DNA of 64,000 nucleotides from Arsenophonus sp. (GTDB taxonomy: Bacteria; Pseudomonadota; Gammaproteobacteria; Enterobacterales; Enterobacteriaceae). Positions within the stretch are counted from its first letter, which is position 1, and each line of letters opens with the position of its first letter. The position numbers and the translations under genes were made by a program. Positions 1 to 9,607 of the stretch are shown in pieces. The notes beneath the pieces were generated by a model, which made no database searches, was not told where the DNA came from, and saw only the letters and a list, made by a program, of their open reading frames with translations. The stretch lies in NCBI GenBank assembly GCA_031446085.1, contig CP132901.1:535420-599419 (forward strand). The letters run 5' to 3'.

Positions 1-636
1 CACTCTAGCAATATTATAACGTTCATCATTTAAAATTTTTCTAGTAATCTTACAAAGATTGTAAAGTTTTTCTAATCCAAATTTTTCTTCATGACATGCG
101 ATCTGAAATACAGAATCTCCTGAAGTATAGAAAATAGGTTTTCCAGTTTCTATATGTTTTTCTCCTAATTTGTCAATAATTGATGTTCCCGAAGCATGAC
201 AGTTACCTAAATATCCAGAAATTTTTCCCTCTTTAATTACTTGACTTAATAAATTTTCTGGAAAACTAAAGATCTTGTTTTTAAAATATCCCCATTCAAA
301 TAATACTGGAACGCCTGCTATTTCCCAATGTCCAGAAGCAGTATCTTTTCCAGAAGATAATTCACTTGCATAACCATAAGCACCAATAATATCAATTTCT
401 TTTTCTAATCCAAACGGAAAAATTCCAGAAGATTCTTTTGCTGCTTCACCTAAACCTAATTTTGACAAATTTGGTAATTTTAAATTACCATAACGTCCAT
501 TTTTATTTGCTTTTCCATAAAAACATGATTTTGCAATATTTCCTAATGTATTAGCACCAGTATCTCCAAATTTATTTGCATCTTTAGTAGCACCAATTCC
601 AAAAGAATCTAAAATTATTAAAAATACACGTTTCAA
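1..636 (-). CDS. deoB: Phosphopentomutase DeoB, N-terminal part (cut by window edge)
   Basis: Interconverts ribose/deoxyribose 1- and 5-phosphates in cytoplasmic nucleoside salvage. The visible ~212 residues align without gaps to the N-terminal half of the ~407-residue enzyme of the alkaline-phosphatase superfamily, including the metal-binding Asp in LDSFGIG (about residue 10) and the conserved [12 protein letters not shown] block. The start is a TTG at 636-634 preceded by a good AGGAG about 8 bases upstream; no ATG fits the family start KRVFLIILD. The C-terminal half lies outside the window. It follows the nucleoside transporter on the same strand, so uptake and pentose recovery are probably linked. 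The family call is very secure; only the start codon is inferred. Confidence 0.93.
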   Translation of the reverse strand, partial: MKRVFLIILDSFGIGATKDANKFGDTGANTLGNIAKSCFYGKANKNGRYGNLKLPNLSKLGLGEAAKESSGIFPFGLEKEIDIIGAYGYASELSSGKDTASGHWEIAGVPVLFEWGYFKNKIFSFPENLLSQVIKEGKISGYLGNCHASGTSIIDKLGEKHIETGKPIFYTSGDSVFQIACHEEKFGLEKLYNLCKITRKILNDERYNIARV

Positions 637-693
637 AATTAACTCCTAATTAATTGATTTATATCTTGATTACTTATCAGAAAATCAAATAAT

Positions 694-727
694 AATATAT
701 ATATATAAATTATATAATATATATATA
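694..727. repeat. TA dinucleotide-rich stretch
   Basis: Nearly pure alternating TA, followed by a run of A, in the 151-bp gap between nupC and deoB. It is probably drift in a neutral spacer; it could also act as an easily melted promoter region for deoB, but no clear -35 element is visible. Confidence 0.6.
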
Positions 728-787
728 AAAAAAAAATAAAGATCCAATTTATTGAAATTAAAATTCATCTCTAAATAAATTAAATCT

Positions 788-2089
788 TTATTTTAAATAA
801 TAAAATGATTCCTGAATTGATAAAAAAAATCCAGCAATATTAGCACTCATCAAATTAGATAATGATCCCGCTAATATAGCTTTCCAAGATAATTTTGCAA
901 CATCTTGACGTCTATTCGGAGCGATTCCACCCAAACTACCTATTAGTATTGCTACGGATGCAAAATTTGCAAATCCACATAAAGAAAAAGAAATAATAGC
1001 TTTAGAATGAGATGATAGTATTTCTTTTCCAGTGATAATAAATTCAGAATTAGATTTTAAAAATTCTGAAAATTTCATATATGCTACAAATTCATTAATA
1101 ACTAATTTTTGACCGATGAATGAACCTGCAATTGTTGCTTCATTCCAAGGTATTCCAATTAAAAAAGCAATTGGTGAAAATAAACATCCTAAAATCCATT
1201 CTAGTGATAAATTTGGAATAAATAATAAATTTCCAATAGTTCTTAATAAATCATTTGCTAGTGCAATCAAAGCTATAAAAGCCAATAGTGTCGCACCAAC
1301 ATTTAAAGACAATTTAATCCCAGAAATTGCACCTGATGCTGCAGCATCAATAATATTGATATATTTTTTTTTTTTATCATCAACTTCAGATTTATATATC
1401 TGATTATTTATTTTTTTATCTTCTGGAATTAATAATTTAGCAAATAATAACCCTCCTGGAGCAGACATAAAAGAAGCAGTAATTAAATATTCTACAGGAA
1501 TACCCATTTGAACATATCCAAGTAATACAGATCCTGATACTGAAGATAATCCACCACACATAACAGCAAATAATTCCGAACGAGTCATTGTCGATATATA
1601 AGGCTTAACAACCAATGGGGATTCAGTATGACCTAAAAAAATATTAGCAGTTGCTGATAAAGATTCTGTTCGGGAAGTACATAATAATTTATGAATTAAT
1701 CCTCCAAATATTTTGATAAATATTTGCATGATTCCAAGATAATATAAAACAGAAATTAAAGCAGAAAAAAAAACAATTACAGGAAGAACACGAAATGCAA
1801 AAATAAATCCACTTCCTCCAAAAACTTCAATCATTTTATTAGATACCAGTCCTCCAAATATGAAATCCATTCCAACTTTTCCATAACTAATAATATTTGT
1901 AATTAAATTTGAAAAAGACTCTAATAATATACGACCAGAAGGCAGGTAAAGTGCAAACGCTCCTATACTTAATTGCATTAAAAAAGCGCCGAATACAGTT
2001 CTAAAATTTATTAACTTTCTATTATTTGAAAAAATAACAGCAATAGTAATTAACCCTAACATACCAAATAAACTAAAAATTTGTTTCAT
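788..2089 (-). CDS. nupC: Concentrative nucleoside transporter (NupC/NupX family)
   Basis: Inner-membrane proton- or sodium-coupled nucleoside importer of the CNT family. The 433-residue product is close to the family length (400-416 in E. coli). It starts with a hydrophobic segment (MKQIFSLFGMLGLITIAVIF), has many membrane segments, and contains the family blocks GHTESPLVVKPY (about residues 153-164) and SFMSAPGGLLFAK (about 207-219). The C-terminal part includes CGFANFASVAI and GLSNLMSANIAG-like motifs (here GSLSNLMSANIAGFF). It lies directly upstream of deoB on the same strand. Whether it is the NupC or the NupX subgroup cannot be decided by eye. In such a small genome it suggests dependence on host nucleosides. 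Confidence 0.85.
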   Translation of the reverse strand: MKQIFSLFGMLGLITIAVIFSNNRKLINFRTVFGAFLMQLSIGAFALYLPSGRILLESFSNLITNIISYGKVGMDFIFGGLVSNKMIEVFGGSGFIFAFRVLPVIVFFSALISVLYYLGIMQIFIKIFGGLIHKLLCTSRTESLSATANIFLGHTESPLVVKPYISTMTRSELFAVMCGGLSSVSGSVLLGYVQMGIPVEYLITASFMSAPGGLLFAKLLIPEDKKINNQIYKSEVDDKKKKYINIIDAAASGAISGIKLSLNVGATLLAFIALIALANDLLRTIGNLLFIPNLSLEWILGCLFSPIAFLIGIPWNEATIAGSFIGQKLVINEFVAYMKFSEFLKSNSEFIITGKEILSSHSKAIISFSLCGFANFASVAILIGSLGGIAPNRRQDVAKLSWKAILAGSLSNLMSANIAGFFLSIQESFYYLK

Positions 2090-2195
2090 TTAAAATTCCT
2101 GTTAACGTTAATTTTATTAAATTTTTAAAATTTATTTAATGCATTAATTGTATAATTAATATTATTATTTACTAACATTATATTATATGTACATG

Positions 2196-2408
2196 TTATT
2201 CATATTCTTGAAGCCATTTTAAGAATATTGATTCTAATATTCTTTCATTTGAACTATTAGGATTATCTTTAAAATTTTTTAATTTACATATCCAATTATG
2301 TAAATCAGTAAAACGTATATATTTAGGATTTAAATGAGGATATTTTTCATGTAGTGCTTCGGCTATCTCCTGAGTATCGTTCCAGGTAATTTCTTTTTTA
2401 TTTTTCAT
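2196..2408 (-). CDS. iscX: Fe-S assembly protein IscX
   Basis: A small acidic protein of 70 residues (66 in E. coli) that binds IscS and modulates iron-sulfur cluster assembly, possibly as an iron-dependent regulator. Recognised by TWNDTQEIAEALHEKYP near the N terminus and the ILESIFLKWLQEYE-like C terminus. It is the last gene of the isc operon, four bases after fdx, in the usual enteric position. Confidence 0.9.
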   Translation of the reverse strand: MKNKKEITWNDTQEIAEALHEKYPHLNPKYIRFTDLHNWICKLKNFKDNPNSSNERILESIFLKWLQEYE

Positions 2409-2411
2409 ATT

Positions 2412-2747
2412 TTATTGCTCACGAATATGATTAATAGTATATTTTGGAATCTCTATTATTAAATCTTCATCTTGAATAATCGCTTGGCAACTAAGACGAC
2501 TGTGTTCTTCTACACCCCAAGCTTTATCTAACATATCTTCTTCCATTTCCGAACTTTTTTCTAAAGAAGAAAATCCTTTTCTAATAATACAATGACAAGT
2601 AGTACAAACACAAGACTTTTCGCAAACATGTTCAATACGAACATTATTTCTTAATCCAGCATTAAGAATTGATTCTCCTTTTTTTGCTTCAAATGTAACT
2701 CCATTTGGACATAATTCTTTATGTGGTAAAAAAATAATTTTAGGCAT
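2412..2747 (-). CDS. fdx: [2Fe-2S] ferredoxin Fdx
   Basis: Adrenodoxin-type ferredoxin that supplies electrons for cluster assembly on IscU. At 111 residues it has the exact family length. The cluster cysteines are in [12 protein letters not shown] (about residues 42-53) and RLSCQA near residue 87, and the C terminus reads [11 protein letters not shown] as in E. coli. In enterics hscA precedes fdx; here hscB ends only 36 bases upstream, so hscA has been cleanly deleted from between them. Confidence 0.97.
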   Translation of the reverse strand: MPKIIFLPHKELCPNGVTFEAKKGESILNAGLRNNVRIEHVCEKSCVCTTCHCIIRKGFSSLEKSSEMEEDMLDKAWGVEEHSRLSCQAIIQDEDLIIEIPKYTINHIREQ

Positions 2748-2783
2748 TTTTTTCTCTATTTATATTTTTAAAAAATAAAAAGT

Positions 2784-3281
2784 TTAATTAATTTTATCTA
2801 TTTCTTTTTTAATTTTTATTAAAAATTTAAGTTTATAAAAAAAATTAGAAGCCTTTGAAAAATTTTTTTTTGATAATGATTCTTCTATTTTTTTAAAGTA
2901 ATATTCAATTTTATATTTTATAAATTGAATAAATATGTTAATTTCTTCTTTTGATGTTTTGTTTTTTTTAAAATATTCTAACTTTTCATAATATGAAAAT
3001 TGTTTTTTTAAAAATCTCTTGTCCTGAATAATATTTATTTCTTTATTATAAGAATGATTTATATCCAATATGTGTTCAATACGTTCTACAGGATTTTTCA
3101 ATGTTCGATAAGCGATATTAATCATTGAAGATATATCAGATGTCTCTTTTTTTTCTAAATTTGTTTTATTAAAATGACGATCTGGATGATATTTTTTTTG
3201 TAACTCTTTATATCGATTTTTTAAAATTTTTTCATCAATTTTATAATTTACTATAAAACCAAACAACTTAAAATAATTCAT
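2784..3281 (-). CDS. hscB: J-domain co-chaperone HscB
   Basis: A J-type co-chaperone that binds IscU and stimulates its Hsp70 partner HscA during cluster transfer. 165 residues against 171 in E. coli. The J-domain HPD tripeptide is at residues 32-34 (KKYHPDRH), and the C-terminal three-helix IscU-binding domain is present though lysine-rich and diverged. Its dedicated partner gene hscA is missing from the operon. HscB must therefore work with an HscA encoded elsewhere or with DnaK, or be on the way to loss. Confidence 0.9.
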   Translation of the reverse strand: MNYFKLFGFIVNYKIDEKILKNRYKELQKKYHPDRHFNKTNLEKKETSDISSMINIAYRTLKNPVERIEHILDINHSYNKEINIIQDKRFLKKQFSYYEKLEYFKKNKTSKEEINIFIQFIKYKIEYYFKKIEESLSKKNFSKASNFFYKLKFLIKIKKEIDKIN

Positions 3282-3329
3282 ATTTTGTGAAAAATGGAAA
3301 AAAATTTTAATAAAAATATTAAAAATATA

Positions 3330-3653
3330 TTATATATTAAAACTTAAACCGCATCCACATTTTTCCTTAATATTAGGATTATTAAACTTTAATGATTTAT
3401 TAAGTCCATTTTTTACAAAATCTAACTCTAAACCATTAAGATATTTTATATTTTTAGAATCAACAATAATTTTTATTCCTTTGTCTTCAAAAACTAAATC
3501 AGTATCTTTAATTTTATCAAGATATTTAACAACATAACTCATTCCAGAACAACCTGATTTTTTCACATCTAATCTTAACTCTGCACTTTTTCCAGATTTT
3601 TTTAAGAAACTAATAAGATATGCAGCAGCTTTTTGAGTTAAAAATATGGACAT
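3330..3653 (-). CDS. iscA: A-type Fe-S carrier IscA
   Basis: Carrier that receives iron-sulfur clusters from IscU and passes them to apoproteins. 107 residues from the ATG at 3653, the E. coli length; a TTG seven codons upstream also stays open but gives an atypical N terminus. The three ligand cysteines are visible in SGCSGMSY (about residue 35) and the C-terminal CGCG motif. Third cluster gene of the isc operon, 75 bases after iscU. Confidence 0.93.
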   Translation of the reverse strand: MSIFLTQKAAAYLISFLKKSGKSAELRLDVKKSGCSGMSYVVKYLDKIKDTDLVFEDKGIKIIVDSKNIKYLNGLELDFVKNGLNKSLKFNNPNIKEKCGCGLSFNI

Positions 3654-3728
3654 AAATTTATTACCCGTAATCAAGATAGATTTATTTTTAATAAAAAGAT
3701 GATGTACATTTAAAATATATAAAAAATA

Positions 3729-4118
3729 TTATTTTTTTATACTTTGTTTTGTTTTATAGTCCTTAATTGCTGCCTTTATAGCATCCTCTGCTAAAATAGA
3801 ACAGTGAATTTTTACTGGAGGCAATGCTAACTCTTTTGCAATCGTTTTATTTTTAATTTTTTCTACTTCTTTTAATGATTTTCCTTTTATTAATTCAGTA
3901 ACTAAAGAGCTAGAAGCAATTGCAGAACCACATCCATATGTTTTAAATTTTACATCTTCAATTATTTCGTTATTATTTACTTTAATTTGTAATTTCATAA
4001 CATCACCGCAAGATGGAGCACCAACCATACCAGATCCAATATTTTTATCATCATCTTCAAATGATCCTACATTTCTTGGATTTTCATAATGATCTATTAC
4101 TTTTTTACTATAAGCCAT
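3729..4118 (-). CDS. iscU: Fe-S cluster scaffold IscU
   Basis: Scaffold on which IscS-derived sulfur and iron are assembled into a [2Fe-2S] cluster. 129 residues from the ATG at 4118, which follows an AGGTG ribosome-binding site; a GTG three codons upstream is less likely. Ligand cysteines are at residues 37, 63 and 106, with Asp39 in the scaffold motif GAPSCGDVM. The LPPVK motif recognised by HscA (residues 99-103) is intact although hscA is not in the operon. Confidence 0.96.
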   Translation of the reverse strand: MAYSKKVIDHYENPRNVGSFEDDDKNIGSGMVGAPSCGDVMKLQIKVNNNEIIEDVKFKTYGCGSAIASSSLVTELIKGKSLKEVEKIKNKTIAKELALPPVKIHCSILAEDAIKAAIKDYKTKQSIKK

Positions 4119-4165
4119 TTTTATCACCTATAATTTTATTGTTTTTGTTTTCTTTCACATTACTC

Positions 4166-5380
4166 TTAATGTGAATTCCAATTAACTTCTTTAATGTTTA
4201 TACCTTTTTTATACATCTCCCATAATGGAGATAAATCACGCAATCTTTTTATAGATGTATATATTAAATTAATAGCATAATCAATATCATTTTTTTTGGT
4301 ATATTTACCAAATGAAAATCGAATAGAACTATGAGCTAATTCATCATCAACACCTAATGCTTTTAGAACATAAGAAGGTTCTAAGCTAGCTGAAGTACAA
4401 GCTGAACCAGAAGAAACCGCTAAATCCTTTAAAGACATAATCAATGATTCTCCTTCAATATAATTGAAACTTACATTTAATATATAAGGAGTACTAAATT
4501 TTATATCACCATTTAAATAAATTTCTTCAATATTTTTAATTGAATCCCAAAAATAATTTTTTATTTTTGATATTTTAGAATATTCTTCTTCCATTTCCAT
4601 TTGAGCAATACGACACGCTTCTCCCATACCAACAATTTGATGTAAAGGTAATGTTCCAGAACGCATTCCTCTTTCATGTCCTCCACCGTGTTGTTGAGGT
4701 TCTAACCTAATTCTTGGAGATCTTTTAATATATAAAGCTCCTATACCCATAGGTCCATAAAACTTATGTGCAGAAAAAGACATTAAATTAATATTTAATT
4801 CTTTTAAATTTATAGGAATTTTTCCAACTGATTGAGTAGCATCAACATGGAATAATATATTTTTTTCTTTACATATTTTACCTATATTGTGGATATTTTG
4901 AATAATTCCAATTTCATTGTTAACATGCATTATAGAAACTAAAATTGTCGAATTAGAAATAGAATTACTAATTTCTTCTATATCAATTAAACCATTTTTT
5001 TTTGGTGTAAGGTATGTTACTAAAAAACCTTCTCTTTCTAACTGACGACAACTATCTAAAACTGATTTATGTTCTGTTTTACTAGTAATAATATGAGTAC
5101 CTTTTTTTTTATAAAAATGAGCAACACCTTTTATAGCTAAGTTATTTGACTCTGTAGCACCAGAAGTAAATATAATTTCTCGAGAATCAGCATTAATAAG
5201 AGAAGCAATTTGATTTCTTGAATTTTCAACAGCTTCTTCAGCTAACCATCCAAAACGATGAGAACGAGATGATGGATTTCCAAAAATGCCATTAATAGTC
5301 ATATAATTTGACATCTTATGATGTACACGAGGATCAACTGGTGTAGTTGAAGAATAATCCAAATAAATGGGCAATTTCAT
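4166..5380 (-). CDS. iscS: Cysteine desulfurase IscS
   Basis: PLP enzyme converting cysteine to alanine and a protein-bound persulfide, which supplies sulfur to Fe-S clusters and tRNA thiolation (for example through MnmA, at the window end). 404 residues from the ATG at 5380, identical to the E. coli length, with AAGGA upstream; longer in-frame starts add an unconserved hydrophobic leader. The PLP lysine is in SAHKFYGP and the catalytic cysteine in [12 protein letters not shown]. First remaining gene of the isc operon: the regulator iscR, normally just upstream, is absent, so Fe-S-responsive repression is probably lost. Confidence 0.97.
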   Translation of the reverse strand: MKLPIYLDYSSTTPVDPRVHHKMSNYMTINGIFGNPSSRSHRFGWLAEEAVENSRNQIASLINADSREIIFTSGATESNNLAIKGVAHFYKKKGTHIITSKTEHKSVLDSCRQLEREGFLVTYLTPKKNGLIDIEEISNSISNSTILVSIMHVNNEIGIIQNIHNIGKICKEKNILFHVDATQSVGKIPINLKELNINLMSFSAHKFYGPMGIGALYIKRSPRIRLEPQQHGGGHERGMRSGTLPLHQIVGMGEACRIAQMEMEEEYSKISKIKNYFWDSIKNIEEIYLNGDIKFSTPYILNVSFNYIEGESLIMSLKDLAVSSGSACTSASLEPSYVLKALGVDDELAHSSIRFSFGKYTKKNDIDYAINLIYTSIKRLRDLSPLWEMYKKGINIKEVNWNSH

Positions 5381-5732
5381 TATTTTAATCCTTCTTTTTA
5401 GGAGAATTAGTAGATAAAAGTAAAGAAAAGCAAAAGAAAAATCTAAACTAATCAAAGCGCTTACAAATCAAACTAAATAGAAATTAACTAATTTTAAGCT
5501 AGATTTTTATTTTTTATGCTTAGTTGTTTAATAATAAACCCAACGAACCAGTTTTCATTTTATCACAAATTTTTTGTTAATGCTACTATTTTTTGTTTTT
5601 TCTTTTTTTTTAGAAAATTATAGTAATATAGATATGTGAAATGTTAATATATAATAACATTTATTTTTATTTTTATTTGAATTTATCGTATAATTTGTTG
5701 TTGTTTTTATTTTTTTATTTTAAAAAAAAAAA
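5381..5732. other. Gene-free divergent spacer between iscS and the rseC-like gene
   Basis: About 350 bases with no supportable reading frame and many short A/T runs. It is where iscR would lie upstream of iscS, and no fragment of it is recognisable. A TATAAT hexamer at 5689-5694 is a reasonable -10 element for the rightward rseC-lepA-lepB transcript, but no convincing -35 is visible. Confidence 0.5.
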
Positions 5733-6071
5733 TTGAATAGTTATAAAAAAATGAAATCTTGTTTTTGTTTAAATTCGAAATCTAAAAATAGAAAAATAGA
5801 AAAAAAAGATTATAAAGGTACTACTATTTTAAATTTTGGTAGTATTTTACCTATTTTTTTTAACGAAATTTTTTTGAGTTTTTTGATTTATTTTTTTCCT
5901 TTATTTTTTTTATTTTACATATCTAAAGTTATTAATGATTATTTTCCTAATCAAGAAATACTTTTTTTTATTTCCATTTTTTTCTGTTATTTTTTATTTT
6001 TTCTCATAGTATTTTTTTTATATTTTTATTTTAAAACAATTTTAGTTAAAAAAAATATTAATAATAAATAA
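5733..6071 (+). CDS. rseC: Small two-helix membrane protein, probable shortened RseC
   Basis: A 112-residue protein with a Cys-containing, lysine-rich N terminus (MKSCFCLNS after the start) and two hydrophobic segments (about residues 45-65 and 75-100) ending in a short basic tail. In enterics rseC, a two-helix inner-membrane protein with a Cys-rich N terminus, sits immediately upstream of lepA. The segment LSFLIYFFPLFFLF resembles the first RseC membrane helix (LLVYMSPLVGLF in E. coli). The start is TTG at 5733 or ATG at 5751; E. coli RseC is 159 residues. rseA, rseB and rpoE are not adjacent. The identification rests mainly on position and topology. It could instead be an unrelated membrane peptide. 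Confidence 0.45.
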   Translation: MNSYKKMKSCFCLNSKSKNRKIEKKDYKGTTILNFGSILPIFFNEIFLSFLIYFFPLFFLFYISKVINDYFPNQEILFFISIFFCYFLFFLIVFFLYFYFKTILVKKNINNK

Positions 6072-6115
6072 CATTTAATGTTTTAACATATTTTTTTAGA
6101 GATTATTGATATATC

Positions 6116-7927
6116 GTGAAGATAAAGGATATAAGAAATTTTTCTGTTATTGCTCATATTGATCATGGAAAATCTACTTTTTCTGATCGTATAATAGAAA
6201 CATGTAACGGTAATTTTGAAGCTAATCAAGATTATCAATCTCAGATATTAGATTCTATGGTATTAGAAAGAGAAAGAGGGATTACAATTAAAGCACAAAA
6301 TGTTACTCTTCAATATAAATCTAAAACTGGAAAACGGTATTACTTTAATTTAATTGATACACCTGGACATGTTGATTTTTCTTATGAAGTTTCTCGATCT
6401 TTATCAGCATGTGAGGGCGTTTTATTGCTTGTTGATTCTAGTCAAGGTGTAGAAGCACAAACTATTGCTCATTGTAATATGGCTTTAGATATGAAACTGC
6501 CTATAATCCCTATTTTAAATAAAGTAGATTTACCTTTATCAGATCCTAATCGTGTTATTAAAGAAATTAATGAATTAATACCAGAAAAATATTTAAATAA
6601 AATTATGTTATGTTCTTCAAAAACTGGTTTTGGAATAATAAATATTATTGAATATTTAATTAAAAAAATTCCATCTCCTCATGATTTTTCTTTTCATCCA
6701 TTAAAAGCATTAATTATTGATTCTTGGTTTGATCAGTATTTTGGTATAGTTTCTTTAATTAGAATTAAAGAAGGAATCATTAAAATAGGAGATCAAATTA
6801 AGATAATGAGTTCTAATCGGTCTTACAAAGTAGAACAATTAGGTATTTTTACTCCTAAAAAAATTATAAAAACTAAATTAACATGTGGTGAAATAGGATG
6901 GTTAATATGTTCAATGAAGGATATCAAATGTGCATTAGTAGGAGATACTATTACTACAGTAAATAATCCTGCAATACAATCTTTACCTGGATTTAAAAGA
7001 ATAATACCTAAAGTATATGCTGGATTTTTTTCTTCTAAAACTGAAAATTATACTTTTTTTCGTGATGCATTAATGAAATTAAGTTTAAATGATTCTTCTT
7101 TTTTTTATGAACCAGAACAGTCAAATATATTAGGATTTGGTTTTCGTTGTGGTTTTCTAGGATTATTGCATATGGAAATTGTTCAAGAACGTTTAAAAAG
7201 AGAATATAATTTAGAGTTAATTATTACTACTCCTACTGTCATGTATCAAGTAAGATTGAAGAATAATTCTATTTTATACTTAGATAATCCTTCTAAATTA
7301 CCTGAAATGAACAAAATTAAAGAATTTAGAGAACCTATTGCTAAATGTATGATAGTAATTCCAAATGAAAAGTATTTAGGAAAAATTATCACTTTATGTT
7401 CTAATAAGAGAGGTAAACAAAGTAATATTTTATATTATGGTTCACAAATCGAATTAATTTATGAAATTCCGATGATAGAAATCATGATAGATTTTTTTAA
7501 TTGTTTGAAATCTGTTTCAAAAGGATATGCGTCATTAGATTATAATTTGATTGGATATAAGAAATCAGATATTATATGTCTAGATATTTTAATAAATTCT
7601 AAAAAAATTGATCCTCTATCTTTAATAATTCATCGTTCTAATTCGTTGTATCATGCAAAAAGTTTAGTCAGTAAAATAAAATCTTTAATTCCATCTCATC
7701 AATTTGAAATTGTAATTCAAGCAGCTATTGGAAAAAAAATTATAGCACGTTCTACAATTAAGCAATTTCGAAAAAATGTAATTGCTAAATGTTATGGTGG
7801 TGATGTAAGTAGAAAAAAAAAATTATTAGAAAAACAAAGATATGGAAAAAAAAAGATGAAAAAAATTGGAAATGTATCCTTACCTATAGAAATTTTTCGT
7901 TCTATTTTTTTTATCGACAAAAAGTAA
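6116..7927 (+). CDS. lepA: Elongation factor 4 (LepA), ribosome back-translocase GTPase
   Basis: Translational GTPase that acts on stalled or misassembled ribosomes. 603 residues (599 in E. coli). The GTP-binding motifs are intact: AHIDHGKST (P loop, about residues 13-21), [10 protein letters not shown] (switch I), DTPGHVDFS and NKVDLP. The C-terminal LepA-specific domain keeps [15 protein letters not shown]. The start is GTG at 6116, since it matches the family N terminus ([11 protein letters not shown]). lepB follows 27 bases downstream in the conserved lepA-lepB-rnc-era order. Confidence 0.97.
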   Translation: MKIKDIRNFSVIAHIDHGKSTFSDRIIETCNGNFEANQDYQSQILDSMVLERERGITIKAQNVTLQYKSKTGKRYYFNLIDTPGHVDFSYEVSRSLSACEGVLLLVDSSQGVEAQTIAHCNMALDMKLPIIPILNKVDLPLSDPNRVIKEINELIPEKYLNKIMLCSSKTGFGIINIIEYLIKKIPSPHDFSFHPLKALIIDSWFDQYFGIVSLIRIKEGIIKIGDQIKIMSSNRSYKVEQLGIFTPKKIIKTKLTCGEIGWLICSMKDIKCALVGDTITTVNNPAIQSLPGFKRIIPKVYAGFFSSKTENYTFFRDALMKLSLNDSSFFYEPEQSNILGFGFRCGFLGLLHMEIVQERLKREYNLELIITTPTVMYQVRLKNNSILYLDNPSKLPEMNKIKEFREPIAKCMIVIPNEKYLGKIITLCSNKRGKQSNILYYGSQIELIYEIPMIEIMIDFFNCLKSVSKGYASLDYNLIGYKKSDIICLDILINSKKIDPLSLIIHRSNSLYHAKSLVSKIKSLIPSHQFEIVIQAAIGKKIIARSTIKQFRKNVIAKCYGGDVSRKKKLLEKQRYGKKKMKKIGNVSLPIEIFRSIFFIDKK

Positions 7928-7954
7928 TATAATATTTAGAAAAGGATATTGTAT

Positions 7955-8833
7955 ATGTTAAATGTTTTTCATTTTTTTTTATTTTGTACAGTTTTGATTA
8001 CAGGCATGTTTTGGTTTTATTATAAAATAAGTAATCGAAAAAAAAGGTTTAAAAAAAAAAATTATATAAATAAAATATCAAAGGTATTAAGTGATTTTTC
8101 ATCTTTATTTCCTATATTGGTAATTATTTTAATTGTACGTTCATTTTTTTTTGAACCGTTTTATATACCATCAAATTCTATGATGCCTACTTTACTTTCT
8201 GGAGATTTTATATTGGCAAATAAGTATGTTTATGGATTAAAAAATCCAATTACAAATAATACAATTTTAAAAATTGGAAAGCCTAAAAGAGGTGATATTG
8301 CTATATTTAAGTATCCAATGAATCCAGAATTAAATTTTATTAAGCGTATTATTGGGTTACCTGGAGATAAAATTATTTATGATTTTAAAAAAAAAGAAAT
8401 CATTATTTTTCAAAATTATCTTAAGAATTATCATTCAAAAAAAGTGCAAGATATTTACTCTGAATCAGATAATATAAATTCTAACAAGGTTCAAATTCAA
8501 GAAAAGGATTCTAATGGTGATATATATTTTTTAGAAGAAAAAACAGAAAGGTTAAATCATTTAAAATATAAAGTTTTAGTTTCTCCTGATGTTAAATCAA
8601 AATTAGATTATTTTAATTCTGAATTAGTAAAAGATTATTGGATTGTTCCTGAAGATAATTATTTCGTAATGGGTGACAATCGTGATTATAGTTTTGATAG
8701 TCGTTTATGGGGATTTGTACCAGAAAAAAATTTTATTGGAAAAGCTGTAATTATTTGGTTTAGCATAGATAAAAAAGAAGATAAATGGCCTACTGGAATT
8801 AATTTTAACCGAATTGGTTCTATTTATCAATAA
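7955..8833 (+). CDS. lepB: Signal peptidase I (LepB)
   Basis: Inner-membrane serine protease that removes signal peptides from exported proteins. 292 residues from the ATG at 7955, chosen because AAAGGA lies at the right distance; a TTG two codons earlier also fits. Two N-terminal membrane segments (about residues 5-23 and 51-63) precede the catalytic Ser75 in IPSNSMMPTL and the general-base Lys130 in FIKRIIGLPGDK. The box MGDNRDYSFDSR is intact. Retention implies continued Sec export, consistent with the lipoprotein and BamB genes in this window. Confidence 0.96.
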   Translation: MLNVFHFFLFCTVLITGMFWFYYKISNRKKRFKKKNYINKISKVLSDFSSLFPILVIILIVRSFFFEPFYIPSNSMMPTLLSGDFILANKYVYGLKNPITNNTILKIGKPKRGDIAIFKYPMNPELNFIKRIIGLPGDKIIYDFKKKEIIIFQNYLKNYHSKKVQDIYSESDNINSNKVQIQEKDSNGDIYFLEEKTERLNHLKYKVLVSPDVKSKLDYFNSELVKDYWIVPEDNYFVMGDNRDYSFDSRLWGFVPEKNFIGKAVIIWFSIDKKEDKWPTGINFNRIGSIYQ

Positions 8834-8867
8834 TATCTTTATTAAGTGTAATCAATAAAGAATTATT
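8829..8867 (+). terminator. Hairpin after lepB
   Basis: The inverted repeat AATAATATCTTTATT / AATAAAGAATTATT, with one bulged base, overlaps the lepB stop codon and is followed by T-rich sequence. It could end or attenuate the lepA-lepB message before rnc. Confidence 0.5.
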
Positions 8868-8902
8868 ATTTATTTAATATTTATAAAATTATTTGAGGTT
8901 TC

Positions 8903-9607
8903 ATGCATTCTTATTTAATTGATTGGAAAAAAAAAAAAGAAATACAACAGTTACAAGTAAATCTTGGTTATAAATTTAAAAAAATATTATTATTAAATCA
9001 AGCATTAACACACAGAAGTGCTAGTAATTTTCATAATGAAAGATTAGAATTTTTAGGAGATTCTATTTTAAGTTTTGTAATCACTAATAACCTTTATAAA
9101 AGATTTCCTCGGGCTAATGAGGGAGAGATGAGTCGAATGCGTGCAACGTTAGTCAATGGCAATAGATTGGCAGAACTTGCAAGAGAATTTAATTTAGGAG
9201 AGTGTTTAAGGCTTGGTGCAGGAGAATTAAAAAATGGTGGTTTTCGTAGAGATTCAATATTAGCTGATACGATGGAAGCATTGATAGGGAGTATTTTTTT
9301 AGATAGTAATCTTCAAGAAACTGAAAATATTATTATTAAATGGTATAATTTAAGTTTAATTAATATTCATCCAAATTATAATCAAAAGGATCCAAAAACA
9401 AGATTACAGGAATATTTACAAGGACATCATCTTCCATTACCAAACTATTTAATAGCTAATATTAGTAATGAGGGTCAAAATCAAGCATTTACTATTCATT
9501 GTAAAGTAACAGGAATTAAAAATCCTATTAAAGGTGTTGGATCTAGTCGTAGAAAGGCAGAGCAAGTAGCTGCTGAGAAGGTATTGAAAATTTTAGAGCA
9601 ATTATGA
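8903..9607 (+). CDS. rnc: Ribonuclease III
   Basis: Double-stranded-RNA endonuclease for rRNA and mRNA processing. 234 residues (226 in E. coli). The catalytic signature [12 protein letters not shown] (about residues 47-58) is intact, as are the acidic residues in ADTMEALIG. The C-terminal dsRNA-binding domain keeps [12 protein letters not shown] and [13 protein letters not shown]. An A12 run near the N terminus (8927-8938) is read in frame. The stop overlaps the era start by four bases (ATGA), indicating translational coupling. Confidence 0.97.
   Translation: MHSYLIDWKKKKEIQQLQVNLGYKFKKILLLNQALTHRSASNFHNERLEFLGDSILSFVITNNLYKRFPRANEGEMSRMRATLVNGNRLAELAREFNLGECLRLGAGELKNGGFRRDSILADTMEALIGSIFLDSNLQETENIIIKWYNLSLINIHPNYNQKDPKTRLQEYLQGHHLPLPNYLIANISNEGQNQAFTIHCKVTGIKNPIKGVGSSRRKAEQVAAEKVLKILEQL

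Noticed and set aside
1116..1403. 95-codon open frame on + inside nupC
   Set aside because: Antisense to a clearly conserved transporter; composition and lack of a ribosome-binding site mark it as a shadow frame.
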